DNA of 64,000 nucleotides from NCBI RefSeq assembly GCF_036323735.1, contig NC_086036.1:41411050-41475049 (forward strand), given 5' to 3'. The stretch is from Rattus norvegicus (taxonomy: Eukaryota > Chordata > Mammalia > Rodentia > Muridae). Both the position numbers and the translations under genes were made by a program. The notes beneath the pieces are model-generated. The model ran no database searches and was not told the DNA's origin. It worked only from the letters and a program-made list of their open reading frames with translations. Each line of letters opens with the position of its first letter. Position 1 is the first letter of the stretch. This document shows, piece by piece, positions 1-12,840 of this stretch.

Positions 1-2540
1 ACGTTAACTCATTTCTTATTCCAGGTTCTGTTGTTTTGAGTCATTTTTAACAGGTTGTGCAGAATCTTGATATCTCATGGCCTTGACTGTCATGATTCAA
101 AACTTAAGAACGAAGCTTTTCTAGTTCTAATTCTATTTCTTCCTACCACCTCCCTAGCTCATCTTTCAAAGAGAGCATATCAATTACTTGTTTCAACTAT
201 CAGCTGCATTCTTCAGTTTGATATTCTAAACTGCAGAAAGAATTTTGTTTTTCCAAGTATAAAATGAGCTCATTGTAAACGTAAGGCCCATTTAAAAGTT
301 AAGAGCCAAAAAATTCTAGCATCTAAAATATTTTGATGATCTATTTTTTCCACCAGCCACTACACTTATAGACAGTGTGTGCAGGTGCTCTGCTTAGCTA
401 TGTTATTATACCTCATACAACTCTTATTAAGCCTCATCAACATGGAATTCAGACTTCCAGGTCATACACTAGGAGACAAGGAAGCAATGGTCTCATACTT
501 GTTTTCTGACATTTTACCCATTCCTGACCTTAAAATTTTGGTGGTGCTTTCAGCTCATCACTGCCTTTGACATAGTTTGTTGATTCTAATTAAACAAAGA
601 GTTAAAGTTACATAGAAGTTTGAGATCTAGAAAAGACATCCTTTAGTAGTTCTCCAAGAGAACTTGAACATATCCAAAATAACACTTAGGTCTTTCGTGT
701 TCTATTGTGTATTTTAGAAGACAGGTTGAAAGCATTCAATGAAGCAAAAATGAGCCTATGAACTGTGAGCTATTTTTGAATAGTTGAATTTCTTAAACCA
801 ACCAGGGCCAAACTATTTTTCAACTACTTGATCACCAGAGTACACATGAAACACTCATGCAGAAGTCACAGAAACACTCATGGCTTGTGCATTTCCTTCA
901 AACCTTCAAACTCTATAGCTCTTTTCCTTGGTGCTCCTAAACACTAAAGAATAGATTGCATGCTGTATGTGCTTCTCTTCTAGAGCCAATCTCACCATCG
1001 GATAATCTATGTCTACGAGAGATGCCGTGGCCACTAACAGCGTAGTTTTTGAAAACACATTGCCTCTGCTGCATTTCACTGTCTGTGCTGATAAAGGACA
1101 AGCTGCTTTCTTCAGAATGGATGAAACTCCCATAACTGCAACTCCCTCATGTCCTGCTCCTGTGGGTTACTAAGCAACTATCAAGCAAAACAGATATTAT
1201 CAGAATTATTTAAAGTGTGTTCCCATCTGATGGATCTAAATTTTCTAGACACCTGTCACTCAATGGCTTGCACTTTCTCTGACTAAAAGCAGTTTTGCCA
1301 TTATGAATTTATAACCTCAACTTGAGCACCACAGGAAATGCAGTCTGTAATGCTTGCTGTTGACTCGACCCAACAGTACGCTTTCCCATTAGATCTACAT
1401 GAAATACTGGCTTCAGAAGGCGCTACTCCTATCTGTATGCAGGATAAATATATGCACATGTACTTATATTGCTTGTGCATTAAATGGAGTGTATTAGGGG
1501 GCCAATGCATTAGACAGCTTATGTTAGAACATACTTAAGACATGCCTCTTCTTCTAGTTGCTTTGCAACACTAACTCACTAGTAGAGACACAACATTACC
1601 TTAAATGAATTTTACCTTCACAGGGAGGTAGGAATAAAGGTACAAAGTATACTTTGTACCTGAAAACAGGCGTCAGTTTTTCTAGGAGATCAAAGGAAAA
1701 ACAATATGCAAATTCCCCTTCCCTCTTACCCTGGCCCTTCCAGGAAGGTCAACTGAGATGGATTTACTTCAGTGACCACAAAATGCAGACAAGTTCTGTG
1801 TTTGAAAAGGTTTTCAGTTACAAATGCTGGCCTCAGTTGCCCCGAGCAACTTTGTTTTCTGTTACGGCAGAGGACAGACAATAATCATATTTGGAACTGA
1901 ATATCATGATGTACCCAAGGTCATGCATTCTCAGTACAATTATGCTTTTACACTTTTATGTTCACAAAATAGAACTGAATGCTACTAAATATGACAGTAT
2001 AAGAATGGCCTCCAGTCAGCTCTGATTCATGAGACAGTAAATGCCTTAATGACTTCAATAGTAGTAACCCCAGTTTGAAATGAGAATCACAGATAAGCAT
2101 AGAAATACTCAATAAAGACACAAAAACATTTAATCATGTAACTGACCTTGAAAGAAAGAGCCTTAAGCTATAGAATTTGAAGAATTCAAAGCCAGATGGA
2201 TGCCTAAGTACACACAATACCAGCCTCCCCAACAGTCAGAGGAAATGCAGGCAGGAATGTTGCTGTGTTACAAGAACTTCCTTGAGACCCTGTTTGACAG
2301 GAAGCTGGAGCTGAAACCCACAAACCATGTCAGGAAAGAGACTCAGTGAAGGAGGCCAAGGAGACTAAAGCTTCTAGTACAGCAGCAGTAACTGAAGATA
2401 CCTATCCATTACTCCCTGCTGTGACCAACCCCAAAATTCTCCCATGACAAACTAAAATTATGGGCCTGCACTTTGGTAGAATTCAAAATTGCTTCCTTCT
2501 CTTGCTTGATACAAGATGCCCAAGATGGAAATTTTTTTGA
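1..2540. other. Unique intergenic sequence
   Basis: AT-rich DNA downstream of Fem1c. No gene or recognisable SINE is seen. A perfect 24-bp palindrome sits at 1638-1661. Reading frames here are short and lack codon bias or domain features. Confidence 0.6.
1638..1661. repeat. Perfect 24-bp palindrome
   Basis: AGGTACAAAGTA is followed at once by its exact reverse complement with no spacer. The match ends at both sides (A at 1637 and G at 1662). Confidence 0.95.
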
Positions 2541-2544
2541 GAAC

Positions 2545-2755
2545 TGGATTCTGGTGATTGGTGCTATATATAATTCAGTTGGTGGACTGCTTCCTAGCAT
2601 GCAGGAAGCTCTGGACTCAATGCCCAGAGCCACATAACCTAGACTATTTTCTCAGCACTCAAGAGCTAGGTAGAAACAAGACTTGGAAGGTCATCCTTGG
2701 CTATATCAAGTTGTAGGCCAGGCTTGGCAACTTGAGGCCCTATCTCATGAACAAA
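2545..2755 (+). mobile_element. B4-type SINE (old)
   Basis: A tRNA-like head (GGTGGACTGCTTCCTAGCATG..., then a degenerate B box) is followed by a B1-like half (CTCAGCACTCAAGAGC..., GGCCAGGCTTGG) and an A-rich end. This composite structure is that of B4. Confidence 0.55.
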
Positions 2756-2764
2756 ACAAAACCA

Positions 2765-3090
2765 ACTGTCTTATGGTTTTACTGCTGGGAACAGATACCA
2801 TGACCAAGGCAACTCTTATAGGGACATTTAATTGGAACTGGCTTAGGTTCAGGGGTTCAGTTCCTTATCAAGACAGGAACATGGCAGCATCCAGCCATGT
2901 TGCATGGTGCAGGAGGAGCTGAGAGTTCTACATCTTCATCTAAGGGCTGCTAGCAGAATACTGGCTTCCAAGCAGCTAGGATGAGGGTCTTATAGCCCAC
3001 AACCACAGTGACACACCTATTCCAACAGGGCAACACCTTCAAATAGTACCACTCCCTGGGCAGAGCATATACAAAACATCACACCAACCA
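2765..3090 (-). mobile_element. LTR-like rodent repeat (MaLR type likely)
   Basis: The left end, GGTTTTACTGCTGGGAACAG then CCATGACCAAGGCAACTCTTATA, is the reverse of the terminal block seen at the 3' ends of the LTRs at 23.3, 39.8 and 50.3 kb. The interior differs, so this is another subfamily. Family naming is by recognition only. Confidence 0.45.
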
Positions 3091-5915
3091 ATAAACCAAA
3101 TACAAACTTTGATCCTGGGAACCCCTAGGCCCTGGTGGATCTGTATAACTCCCAAATCCCTGTGAAGACATAACATTTTTAACCAAATATAATGAGTGAA
3201 GTATGCAACAAACACAAGAAAGGATCCATCATCTTTTGCCCCATACCAATGTGAACATGAAATTAACAGAAAGATTATTAAGTACCCTGAGAGCCTGGGG
3301 AGGCAGAAAGGGCATGCAGTGGGTGGGGTGCTTAAAATGAGACACTCAGAAGCTGCAAAAACAGAATAAATAAATTGTGGGGGAGCAGGAATGGTAGAAA
3401 TAAAAACAAAAGCAATGAGACTTAGAAATGTAATATGTCAGACAGTAGTCTAGATAGATAATGGAATTTGTGAAAGTACAAATACTAAAGAAAACCACAA
3501 GCCCACTAAACAAATGTGGAAGACATGACAAAAGCTAAGATTTGTTAGTCTAGCAATGTGTCTAGTAAGAGTTTCAGACACAGAGAATAGAGAGAACCAC
3601 AGTGATAAATACTGATATCTCTAAAACCAAAGAAAAATACCCAGAAATGAAAAGCAGGGGGGAAAAAACCAAACAAATCTAATCCTGGTTATATCACAGT
3701 ACAACTGCAAAATGCCCAAGACAGGGAAAGCTTAGGTTGAAATTAAAAAAAAAAAAAAATACCACCAACAAATGAAGAGGACAGAAGACAAGGACCTACA
3801 ACTTCGAAGTGCTGGGGAAGAGCAGTTACAAAGAAAGCAACAGTGAAAAACTCACACCCCTTCCAGTCCCCTTCCTCCACATTAAGAGTAGTAGTTTAGA
3901 AGGGAGAAAACTCCACCATGAAACCTGGACTCCAGTCACAGATGTAGCTGTCAGCAAACTGCAAACCAACAAACCACAGCAGACCCTTCACAGATGGGAA
4001 AACCACAGAGCAGAAAACCAACTTAGGCTTACAACCACCTAAGGGTGGTGTGGTTAGGTCAAGCCATTCTATGGTCAGTGTGTAGCTTTGCTAAGCCAAT
4101 GGTCCCAAAGATGACCGAAACAACCAACCTCCACCTCAATGGTTTAAAACAGAAATGTTGCCCACGGTCATGATGCCAGAAGTCCCAAACCCAGGGTGTG
4201 TCTGTGTATGACAGACGGGGGGAGGGGGGGAAGGCACAGTTCACTACTCATTATGTTTGGTACTCTATATTCAGTTTGGTTTCTTTCTTGTCAGGCTTTT
4301 TCTATATTTCCAATTGTCCCGTGCTGTCTTATGTATCAGAAACTGACCACTATTATTTTTATGTTGTATTCTTGCTTATGATAAATGCTCCTATTTTGGT
4401 ATTCCCACTTGGCTAACACGGTGTTAGCTTTTAAAACTCTTGTGTACATATGATAGTAAACTTGTGCGTTTCTCTACCAGTGAAGTCTATGTTTTGTTGG
4501 TCTCAGAAATTCAAACACTGAGTCAGTTTTAATTTTTTTAAATGAAAACCTGAGATTATGCTTACTGAATCATGCATTTACAACAACAAATCCATTACTC
4601 ACTCCATGTTCCCTAAAGATCCTTAGCATTTTCAGAGCTTAAAACTCTAGAACTATCTCAGGCATAGAAGTCAAAAATAGGAAAATTCAGTTGTAGCACA
4701 GTTGGTCTTTCCTAGAGTCTTTGAAGAAGCCACTCCTCTCTTCTAGCGTCTTTCCCTCCTCTCTTCTTTAAGAACATGTTGTTGTATTTAGGATCACCCT
4801 AGTCCAAATGACCCTGTCATGGAATCTTTACCTTAATTTCTGCAAAGAGCCTTGCTCCAAACACATTCATGCTCTGAAGCTCTGGGTGGACAAATCATTG
4901 GGGTCCCTAACATGATTCAATCCAGCTAGTACTCAATGTTAAAAATATAAAGGTGGCCATATAAGAAACCTAAAAAGAACGTGTAAGCTCCAAGCAAACA
5001 GAGGAGGAAAAATATCCACAGAAAGCAATCTCCTTAAAGGTAGGGAAGAGGAAACAAAAGTCAAGTGAAGGCAGATAAGACAATAGTGGCAGTAATTACG
5101 AACAAATTAAAAGTTGTCTGAAATGGTAAGATACAATTATTGAAAGTGTCAGATTGGATTAACAACAAAGTAAAAGAATGCACATGGTGGCTTTCAACAG
5201 TCCTAGGCTTTGTCTCAATCTCTCCAATATGTCCCCAGTGTACTGATTTAACAAAGATGGAATCTGCCCTAATCTGACATGGCACTCAAGCCACCTTTGA
5301 GTATGATGGCCTTGGGCTAACGTATATACCTCTGGATGTGTCTGTTCAGAAGAAAGATCAATTCAAAGGCCACGACTGAACATTTGGAGGAAAAGGAAAA
5401 ACTAGCAGCATTCCCTGCACATCTACCATAACAGACTGTACCCTCTACCACGCCTAAATACATCCCTCCTTCAAATTTGCTTGCTGTATATTTGGCCATG
5501 GCAACAATAGAAAACAATGTGTGACAATATTGGGAACAAACTATATAGCAATTACAGAATAAAAGGTTAAAATTAATTTTTACAATTAGAAAAGCATTTT
5601 TCTTGAAATTGAAATCTTTCATAGGGAGTGCCTAAAGAACTGTTTCTTCCTGGGCCAATTTAAATGATTGAAAAAGCTTTAATTACTTCTAGATAATTTG
5701 ATAGATTAACAAAACTTTAAAACCTTAAGATTTGCTTTTTGGTCTCTTCTGTCTCCTTATTTATAAATCCCGTATTTAATAATAAATTCTTTGAAATCCC
5801 TAACTGCAAAGAACAGATCTGAGTAATTTTCTACCGTCACAGTGAATAGTTTAGTAATACACAGAATGCACCAGTTTTAATGTTCACTTTTATATGATCA
5901 TTGTATGATTTTGTT
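3091..5915. other. Intergenic, mostly unassigned
   Basis: No gene is supported. A short G-rich run lies at 4217-4230. 4780-4940 resembles an ancient mammal-wide LTR fragment, but weakly. The remainder is unique AT-rich sequence. Confidence 0.4.
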
Positions 5916-5919
5916 GTTT

Positions 5920-6045
5920 TGATGAGGTTTGCTGTAGTTCAGGCTGGCCTTGAACTTGCTGTGATGGAGGATGGCCCAAAACTCCGTTCCTCTGCCCTCA
6001 TCTCTTAATTGCTGGATGACAATTCCACACCATCAAGCCTGGCTT
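5920..6045 (-). mobile_element. Old B1 SINE
   Basis: Reverse-complement B1 signature: GTTCAGGCTGGCCTTGAACTTGC, then CTCTGCC, then AATTGCTGGATGACA and a CACCATCAAGCCTGGC end. It is strongly diverged. Confidence 0.65.
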
Positions 6046-9000
6046 ACAGTTTTATCTAAGGCAGAATGCAAGTTGCAAAAACCAACCAACCAAACAAACA
6101 AACCACAAAGCACAAATTAAGCATAATGCTGATATCTGGAAAATGAACAAAACTCCACTAATGCAGACTAGGTACATACTATTCACAGAAGGTGGAGGGC
6201 AGTCTGGGAAACATAAGACCAGAAAAAGAAGAGGACGATTTGTAAGGAACAACAGGATTCCCCTTCAACTGTCTTTAACACACTTATGACAGGTATAGCT
6301 GGCAGTCAGAATCTTACATCACTTGTTATTCTTTGTATTAAACTGTATTAAGTTGTACAAATAAAATTGAGCCAAATCAAACTTCAAACAGCCATTGTTT
6401 CCAGGGTGCAGGTATGTTAGGGCACACTCCTAGCTTTCCTACACTGGCTAGCTGAGGTCAAGAAGCAGAGACGTCTCATTGGTGCCAAGCACATACAGAT
6501 ACTAGACTGTACACACCACTCTCCTGTGAAAGGTCCATGATGCTCTGGGGCAATGACTGATTCCAGAGCTGACACTGACAAAATACAATATGAGCCTAAA
6601 GGACTTGGTAGTGGTAGCAAAGGAGTTTGAAAGAGTGACCACAAAAAGCAAATAAACTCTAGTTCCTTACTCTGTTCTTCATTAAAGCATGGTGCCCTTC
6701 TGTTCTCATCCTTGGAACCCTCAACAGTTTTGTAAGAAGTACCAGAGTAGGCCAGAATGTTTATAGCTCCTTGACTAGACCAGGCAAACAGGTGCATTTA
6801 CAACGGTCATGAAAACCAACTTCAGGCAGATGCCAAAGACCTCAAAAGTATAGAGTGAACAAAGACAAATGGAGAGAGGAAATGCTCTACTAGAGAAAAA
6901 CTCTTAACAGGAAAAACTTCATCCCATAAAATGGCCCAAACACACCCTCATAACCAACAGAATAGGATCTGCTAGAGCAAATCACTGCCCTTGACTTAAA
7001 ATTCATCAGCTTTGGTCATACAGGTAGGACACTGGCTTCCCAATATCTCTGTTATAGATCACAGCTGACATCTGAGTTATAATAGTTACCTAGGTTACTT
7101 TGCAAAAATCTTAAAGGCCACTTGTGCTGCAGAGTTTACTCAACCCTGAAGATGCTGATGGACTGCTAAAAGGACATATGATGCCTGGTCCTGCAGTTTT
7201 ACTGGGTCAGATCTACTTGGCTCTATGCTGATCACAAACTCAGTTAACTTGGCCAATTGCAGTTGGCATACTTTTACCCAACCTTAAGTGTTTTCTCAGC
7301 AGCACAAGACCCAGCCAAACCATGATAAGATGTTTATGCAAGATAATGATACAGCTCTAAGGGTAATAGGGGTAACAGAGTAGTTCCTAGGTTATCAGCC
7401 AAATTTTAGCCTGTAAACTGAATACTTCCAGAGGAAGAAAAAACATCCTTTCAAGCTGCCCACAGATAATGAAAGTTTACTGAGTCTTAGTCCCTAGCCC
7501 TTATTCCCAATGAAAGCTTGAACAAAAAGAGTAGCCCAATCACCTCTTTGGTCAGTATTTGAAGCCCTAGTGAAAAAGTGGCTTGATTTCACTACAAATG
7601 TCTCCACACCATTATGGATATTATGTTGAGAAGGAAGGGCTTAAACCCAGGGTTAAATAAGTATATTACCATTGAGAATTCCAGCCCTGAGCTTCTTATA
7701 CTGGCTCATTTTAGCAAAATATGAACAACTGATGTAACAAAATACCATTTTTGAACTATAAAAATAACTAATAATTTAAATATGGTAAATGAGAAGGATC
7801 AAATTTATTGTACATTAGAATTCTAAGTAACATATGCAAATAGCCCTTTCTAGAAAGTTACATTCTTCCCTTGGGCAGTGTTTAGACTTAGTGACTTAGT
7901 TCCAGAAAATAGAATGTGAAATTAAAAAAAAAAAAAGCAAGTAATTTTAAAATCTATAGAGACCTGGTAGATCCGTGAACTGAGTGTTGATTTGATATTC
8001 ACATCATCAGTGATACCGGTTAGACTCATCTATACATTGAAAAAGCAAGACCGGTAACACATACCTCCCTAGAAAACTCCTAGGCAGTCCAAATAAGCCT
8101 GAATTAAGGAAAGTTATATAAAATATTCGAAACCACTATTTAAAAAAGCAAAGATAAAAGACTGTTTGGTTAAACGAACAAGATGAGTAGATGCAATCTT
8201 AAAATGGATCCAGGTACAAGGACATTAGTGGAAAACTGGTGAAACCAAAGTATCTACTAATTTAATTAGTGGAAATGCACAGTGCAAGGTATATCCTCTA
8301 CTAAATACTAAACACTTCAGGTGCTAAGACCATAGACAATCACAGAGTTTGTATTTGCAATTTCTTTACAAAGCTACATTCATATAAACCAGAGATCTTT
8401 TAACATTAGCTACCAGAAAGATACACAGTAATTGTCTAAGCTGGCAAAGAGGGTAAACCTATTAACCCGGCTCATTTCTGTAATCCCAGCCCTGGAAAAA
8501 GAAAGCAGATACATAATAAGCTAACTCTCGCTAAAGACTGATTACAGAGAAATTTTATGATTCATGAATGTAACAGACCGAATGATCTTTCCATTTCAGT
8601 TTTAGGCATCATGTCAAATCCTGTGTACTTCTCAGTTCACACCCACAGAATACAAAATAGGGCAGTGCATCCCAACTGCACTAACAGAACCACTTGTCAT
8701 TAAATCCTTTAAAGGGACTCACTGGGAAAACAACTAAACTCACAGAATAATAAAGCTGCAATTTAATGAGGAAATCTTATTTAATGGATCCTTTATGATA
8801 AACATAAAGTAACATGACACTTAGGAAGTAATTACTCCTCCTAACTCCCAAAGCCCAAACAACAATATTATTCTGCCCAGCAGCACAGATAAAACTATGA
8901 AAAACAGCATTGCGAGGTATAGCATCTTGACATGTACATTTTGTTGTTCAAACCCTTAAAATAGAATATTCTTTCCTTGTTGTTAAGTTTGGTAAGTTTT

Positions 9001-9549
9001 TTTTCTAAGTATTTGTAGTGATAAGGACAACTGTAGTTAACACACAGCTAGGAATGAAGACTAACGACCAATACACACTCAATGTCATGGGTCAGGCACA
9101 GCAATGAGGGAAAAGTTAGAACACTGGATTCTAACTATGAACAACTTTCTAGGTCAACTGAAATCTTAGATAACTTAAGACGCAGGGAATGGAATTTATA
9201 TTACTTGAAATAGAAGTATAGAACACTTACCTTCATTGTACACACATCACTCACTGCACATGTTTCTAATAATACCAACTATTAAGGACAAGAACACATT
9301 AAAAGTAGTCCTGTGCTCTTCACCAAGTCTTCCGAGATTTTAGTTCTTATATATTTACCAGAAAAAAATTTACAGTAAACTGTCACAAGTCATCTTACTG
9401 ACACCGCAGAATCGGTAATACATGGCATGGTAAGTTCTAACTGGCTGAAGTTATTTATGAAGGAGGCATTTTTTTTCAAAAAGGAATCCAGGAATCCATT
9501 GAAATATATTTCAAAGTAACCTTCACCAAGAACTAAGAGTTAATGAGAG
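6046..9549. other. Unique sequence 3' of Fem1c
   Basis: 3.5 kb with almost no recognisable interspersed repeat. It could be intergenic or an extended 3' UTR of Fem1c. The 126-codon minus-strand frame at 6417-6797 has no domain or recognisable relative and is not called. Confidence 0.5.
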
Positions 9550-9576
9550 CACACTTAAGTTTGGTGCAAATTTAAT

Positions 9577-9644
9577 TTTATTAAACCTTACAATGCTGTG
9601 GCATATTGTTTTTTTTTTTTTTTTCCATTGTGTGACAATTTATT
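9577..9644 (-). terminator. Two candidate Fem1c poly-A signals
   Basis: AATAAA occurs on the minus strand at 9644-9639 and again at 9582-9577, 62 bp apart. A genomic run of about 16 A (minus strand) lies between them near 9609-9624. That run could cause false internal priming in cDNA libraries, so the real end may be the second signal with cleavage near 9555-9565. Confidence 0.45.
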
Positions 9645-11486
9645 GGCTGGCATCTGGATACAGTACTTCTTTTAAAAAATACACAATGGGAACCAACAAA
9701 AGGAAGAGAAACTAGTTGTTTAGTGATACACAAGGGGAAAAAAGAAAAGGGAAAAGATGACAAGCAATTCAAGTTTCTTAGTATCTAAGACACTAAGACC
9801 TGAGCTACTAAGTTTCCTTAGTATCTAACTTTGAAGTAGTTCAAGTCCCAAGCAATGGTGCTGCTACATAGGTATAAGATCCCTACTCCAAAGCTGCCCC
9901 TGCTGGGCACTACTGACAGAGTAACACACCTGTATGTTCAAGCTGAGGGGTTTGCTGGGCAAGTTGATTTTTAAAAAGCTAAATTTCCAAATATAACCTA
10001 AACAATTTCTCAACTCATAGTAAATGCGCTTTTGGGAAAAAAAAATCACCTAACTTCAAAATCATTAAGGGTAACCAAGTTATCTTGTACATCTTGGCTT
10101 ATGCTTGTCAGACTTAAGGACAAAGAAATTACATTTTAAAACCTGTAATTGATTTGCATTTGGAAAGGAGACTGGTGTCTGAAAAAGGACAATTTCTTTT
10201 ATAGAGATGATCAAAATCGTAAAACATCTGAAATTCCGAAGCATTTCTGGAGATCCATGTTGAGATCGCACACTAACTCCAGCCAATACTACCACGTGTC
10301 CAGTTTAGTTGGATTCAAATAAGTACAATTAGATCATTTCCTTGCCTTGAACCAAAACAAACCCCCAAACTTCAGAATTATGTTTTATTCGGTCTCACAC
10401 TTTCCTGATGAAAGCCCTAACAGTTATCTGAGGTTGCACTCCTGAACCAATTCACTCTCAAGTAAAATCAAGGCTAATTTTGAGCTACTAAACTGCTTTT
10501 TCAAGAGCTCCCAAGGGCATCTCTAGAAAGGGCAAACAGAAAACGGAGAGCTGCATCCTGACTGCAATACAGCAGTGCAGTTTTCAAGACTACGTGAGGA
10601 CCAGTTCAAAGTTATCTGTCCTTAGTGAAGGAAGCCACTAGTAAAGACACCCTTATTTCAGACAGGGCTATTTCTGTGCGCCTGTAAAACAGTGTGAGCC
10701 ACACTCTTCTGGGCAAAGAGGGGTGGCAACACATTAAATCCCTAAAATCAAATTGACATCTTTTACCCAAAAAGTGAAATCAACCAATGTTGTTTGTAAA
10801 AATGGTCAAGATAATTTTCTTTAAAAAAAAAAAAAAAGCAAAAAACAAAAAAAAATACAACAGTGGCTTACTCATAGATAACTCTCACAAGACACATTAA
10901 AGAGAGATGATTTCAAAATATTGTTAGAATATCTGTCTAAATGACATTATTATATATAGCAGCTCAAATATTTTATCAAACTTGCCCATGGTAAATAAAC
11001 CATAGTAAAACCTTTTTCATCGATGAGTTTACAGAGCCTATTGATAACTAATCCATTTTCCAATGGTAAAATGTAATTTAAAATGTAGTAAAATGAGTAA
11101 GGATACATTTTAAAGAATTAAACCTCAATTGTTTAATGAAAAAGTCTAATGTTTTTTATTTACTACCCATTACAAATATTTACTGAATAAAGATGAATTT
11201 CATTATTTGTAATTCTTTAGGTGGCATTTCATCAACCCTCAGAATAAAATGTCATCTCTAAATCCAAGTGACCCAGATCATGAAGTTCACAGGCGTGACT
11301 CTTTGCTAATCAATAAGGGGCTTTTCATTCAGAACAAGCTTTTTAAGACATCTGTAGGGCAATGTACCATTCATTATAAATTCTGAGTAGCGTAAAGTGC
11401 TGAGTGATTACCTGAATCTTCTTAATTTTCACTTATCTTCTCTTAAGTCAAAAGAGCCCTTTCTGTGGCATTAACAAATCTACAAT

Positions 11487-11578
11487 AGGAAAAAAAGGGG
11501 GTGGAGGGGGTAAAGAGAGGGGAGAAAGAGCTGGGAGGAAGGAGGTGGCGGGGAGGGGAAGAAGAACAGAAGGAGGCG
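11487..11578 (-). repeat. CU-rich tract in the Fem1c 3' UTR
   Basis: The plus strand is a roughly 90-base purine tract with very few pyrimidines. The mRNA therefore carries a C/U-rich tract, a type of sequence bound by PTB or PCBP proteins. Whether it is bound is inference. Confidence 0.6.
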
Positions 11579-12840
11579 CTTTCATTAAGGGGACAGAAAT
11601 CACTGTGCAATTTCTTGTGTTTAATAGGGTGACAAATAATTGAGGTCAAAGTAATTCATGCACGTTATCTTTAAAAGATATACATAAACTTGAAGAAAGA
11701 AAGAACACTGTTATTGACCTTTGATCCTATAGCAGTAAACTGCATACTAAAATACCGTAATTATCTTAGATGCCTAGATCTGGCTTGGCAAGCATCATGC
11801 CACTGACATGCTCTAGCCTTTTGTAACTAAAAATGGTCTGCAGTTCGACTGATAGCTCAACGTGAGTCATTAGGCTGTGTGATAAAGTCTGAGGTTAAAC
11901 TGAAGCAGATCCTCTACACCTAGTTACACCATCAGCACAAGCAGGACGAAGCTGGAGCGGTATGAAAGGCAGGTCACTCTACAAAGGTCTTCCTTTACTG
12001 CATGATCTCCTAAGATGACAGACCTAAATTTCAACTGGGTTAATGAGTTATAACAGATTTGTTTCCCAAATTTAGCATATACAATTTCCTGTGGATTGAA
12101 GAAAGAAAGCTCAGATGTGAGGAAATAGAGCAGAAACAGAACATAAATTGTAAAGCTTGAGCTCAGACTGCTCACCGGCAACTCTAGAACGTGGCATGCG
12201 CCAAGGGTACGTCTGTGAGATGAGCTTCCTAACTTAAAGCAGTGTTTTGAGTTGACGTTGATCAACTGCTGCATAGAGAATATGCCAACACACAACAGTC
12301 CCAGTTTAAGCCGGTGCATAGAGAAGATAAAGCACTTATGGTAACTGCAAATGGTGAACAAGTCCATAGGTTTATGACTTAGCATGGACTCAAAAGTCCA
12401 GGGAACACTGTAGCAGAAATGGTTTGGGAGAAAAATGTGGAACCAGTCAAAACTTGAAGACAGAAGTGGGAGCCAGGGGAGGATGACTTTCAATTGTATA
12501 AAATTCACAAACTAGTAAAATATAAAGACATCACTGAAAAACAGTTAACTCTGTCCCAAACACCCGACAGCAAACAAAATCAGAATGGCCTTTGGCAGAC
12601 AATTTTAGAAATTTGAACATGACATTACATTTCTCAATAATTCACAACAATATATTATACGGTATATTTATATTAAATACTGGGAAACCAATCCTGCAAA
12701 TCTGATGTTTACAATGTTTTAGCCAATGAGAGCATAATGATATCAAGCTAAATGAATGCTGGTGTTATCACAACAGTGCTCATTAATAAAACAACTGTTC
12801 CCAATTCGTGCTTTAACAGTGCTGAAGCACAACCAAGTTA

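Larger units (their letters stand above)
9550..12840 (-). other. Fem1c: Probable Fem1c 3' UTR
   Basis: About 3.3 kb follows the stop codon with almost no recognisable repeats, in contrast to the SINE-rich intron. This is what a conserved long 3' UTR looks like. Candidate poly-A signals (AATAAA on the minus strand) lie at 9644-9639 and 9582-9577. Weaker internal candidates sit near 10382 and 11155. A purine-rich tract at 11487-11578 is a CU-rich tract in the mRNA. The 194-codon reading frame at 11924-12508 lies wholly in this region and is judged to be chance. The true end could be closer to the stop or farther away. Confidence 0.55.

Noticed and set aside
6417..6797. 126-codon minus-strand frame
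   Set aside because: No recognisable family, no splice or start support.
11924..12508. 194-codon minus-strand frame
   Set aside because: It lies just after the FEM1C stop in the 3' UTR, has no domain or recognisable relative, and is rich in Leu/Ser/Phe as expected of AT-rich noise.
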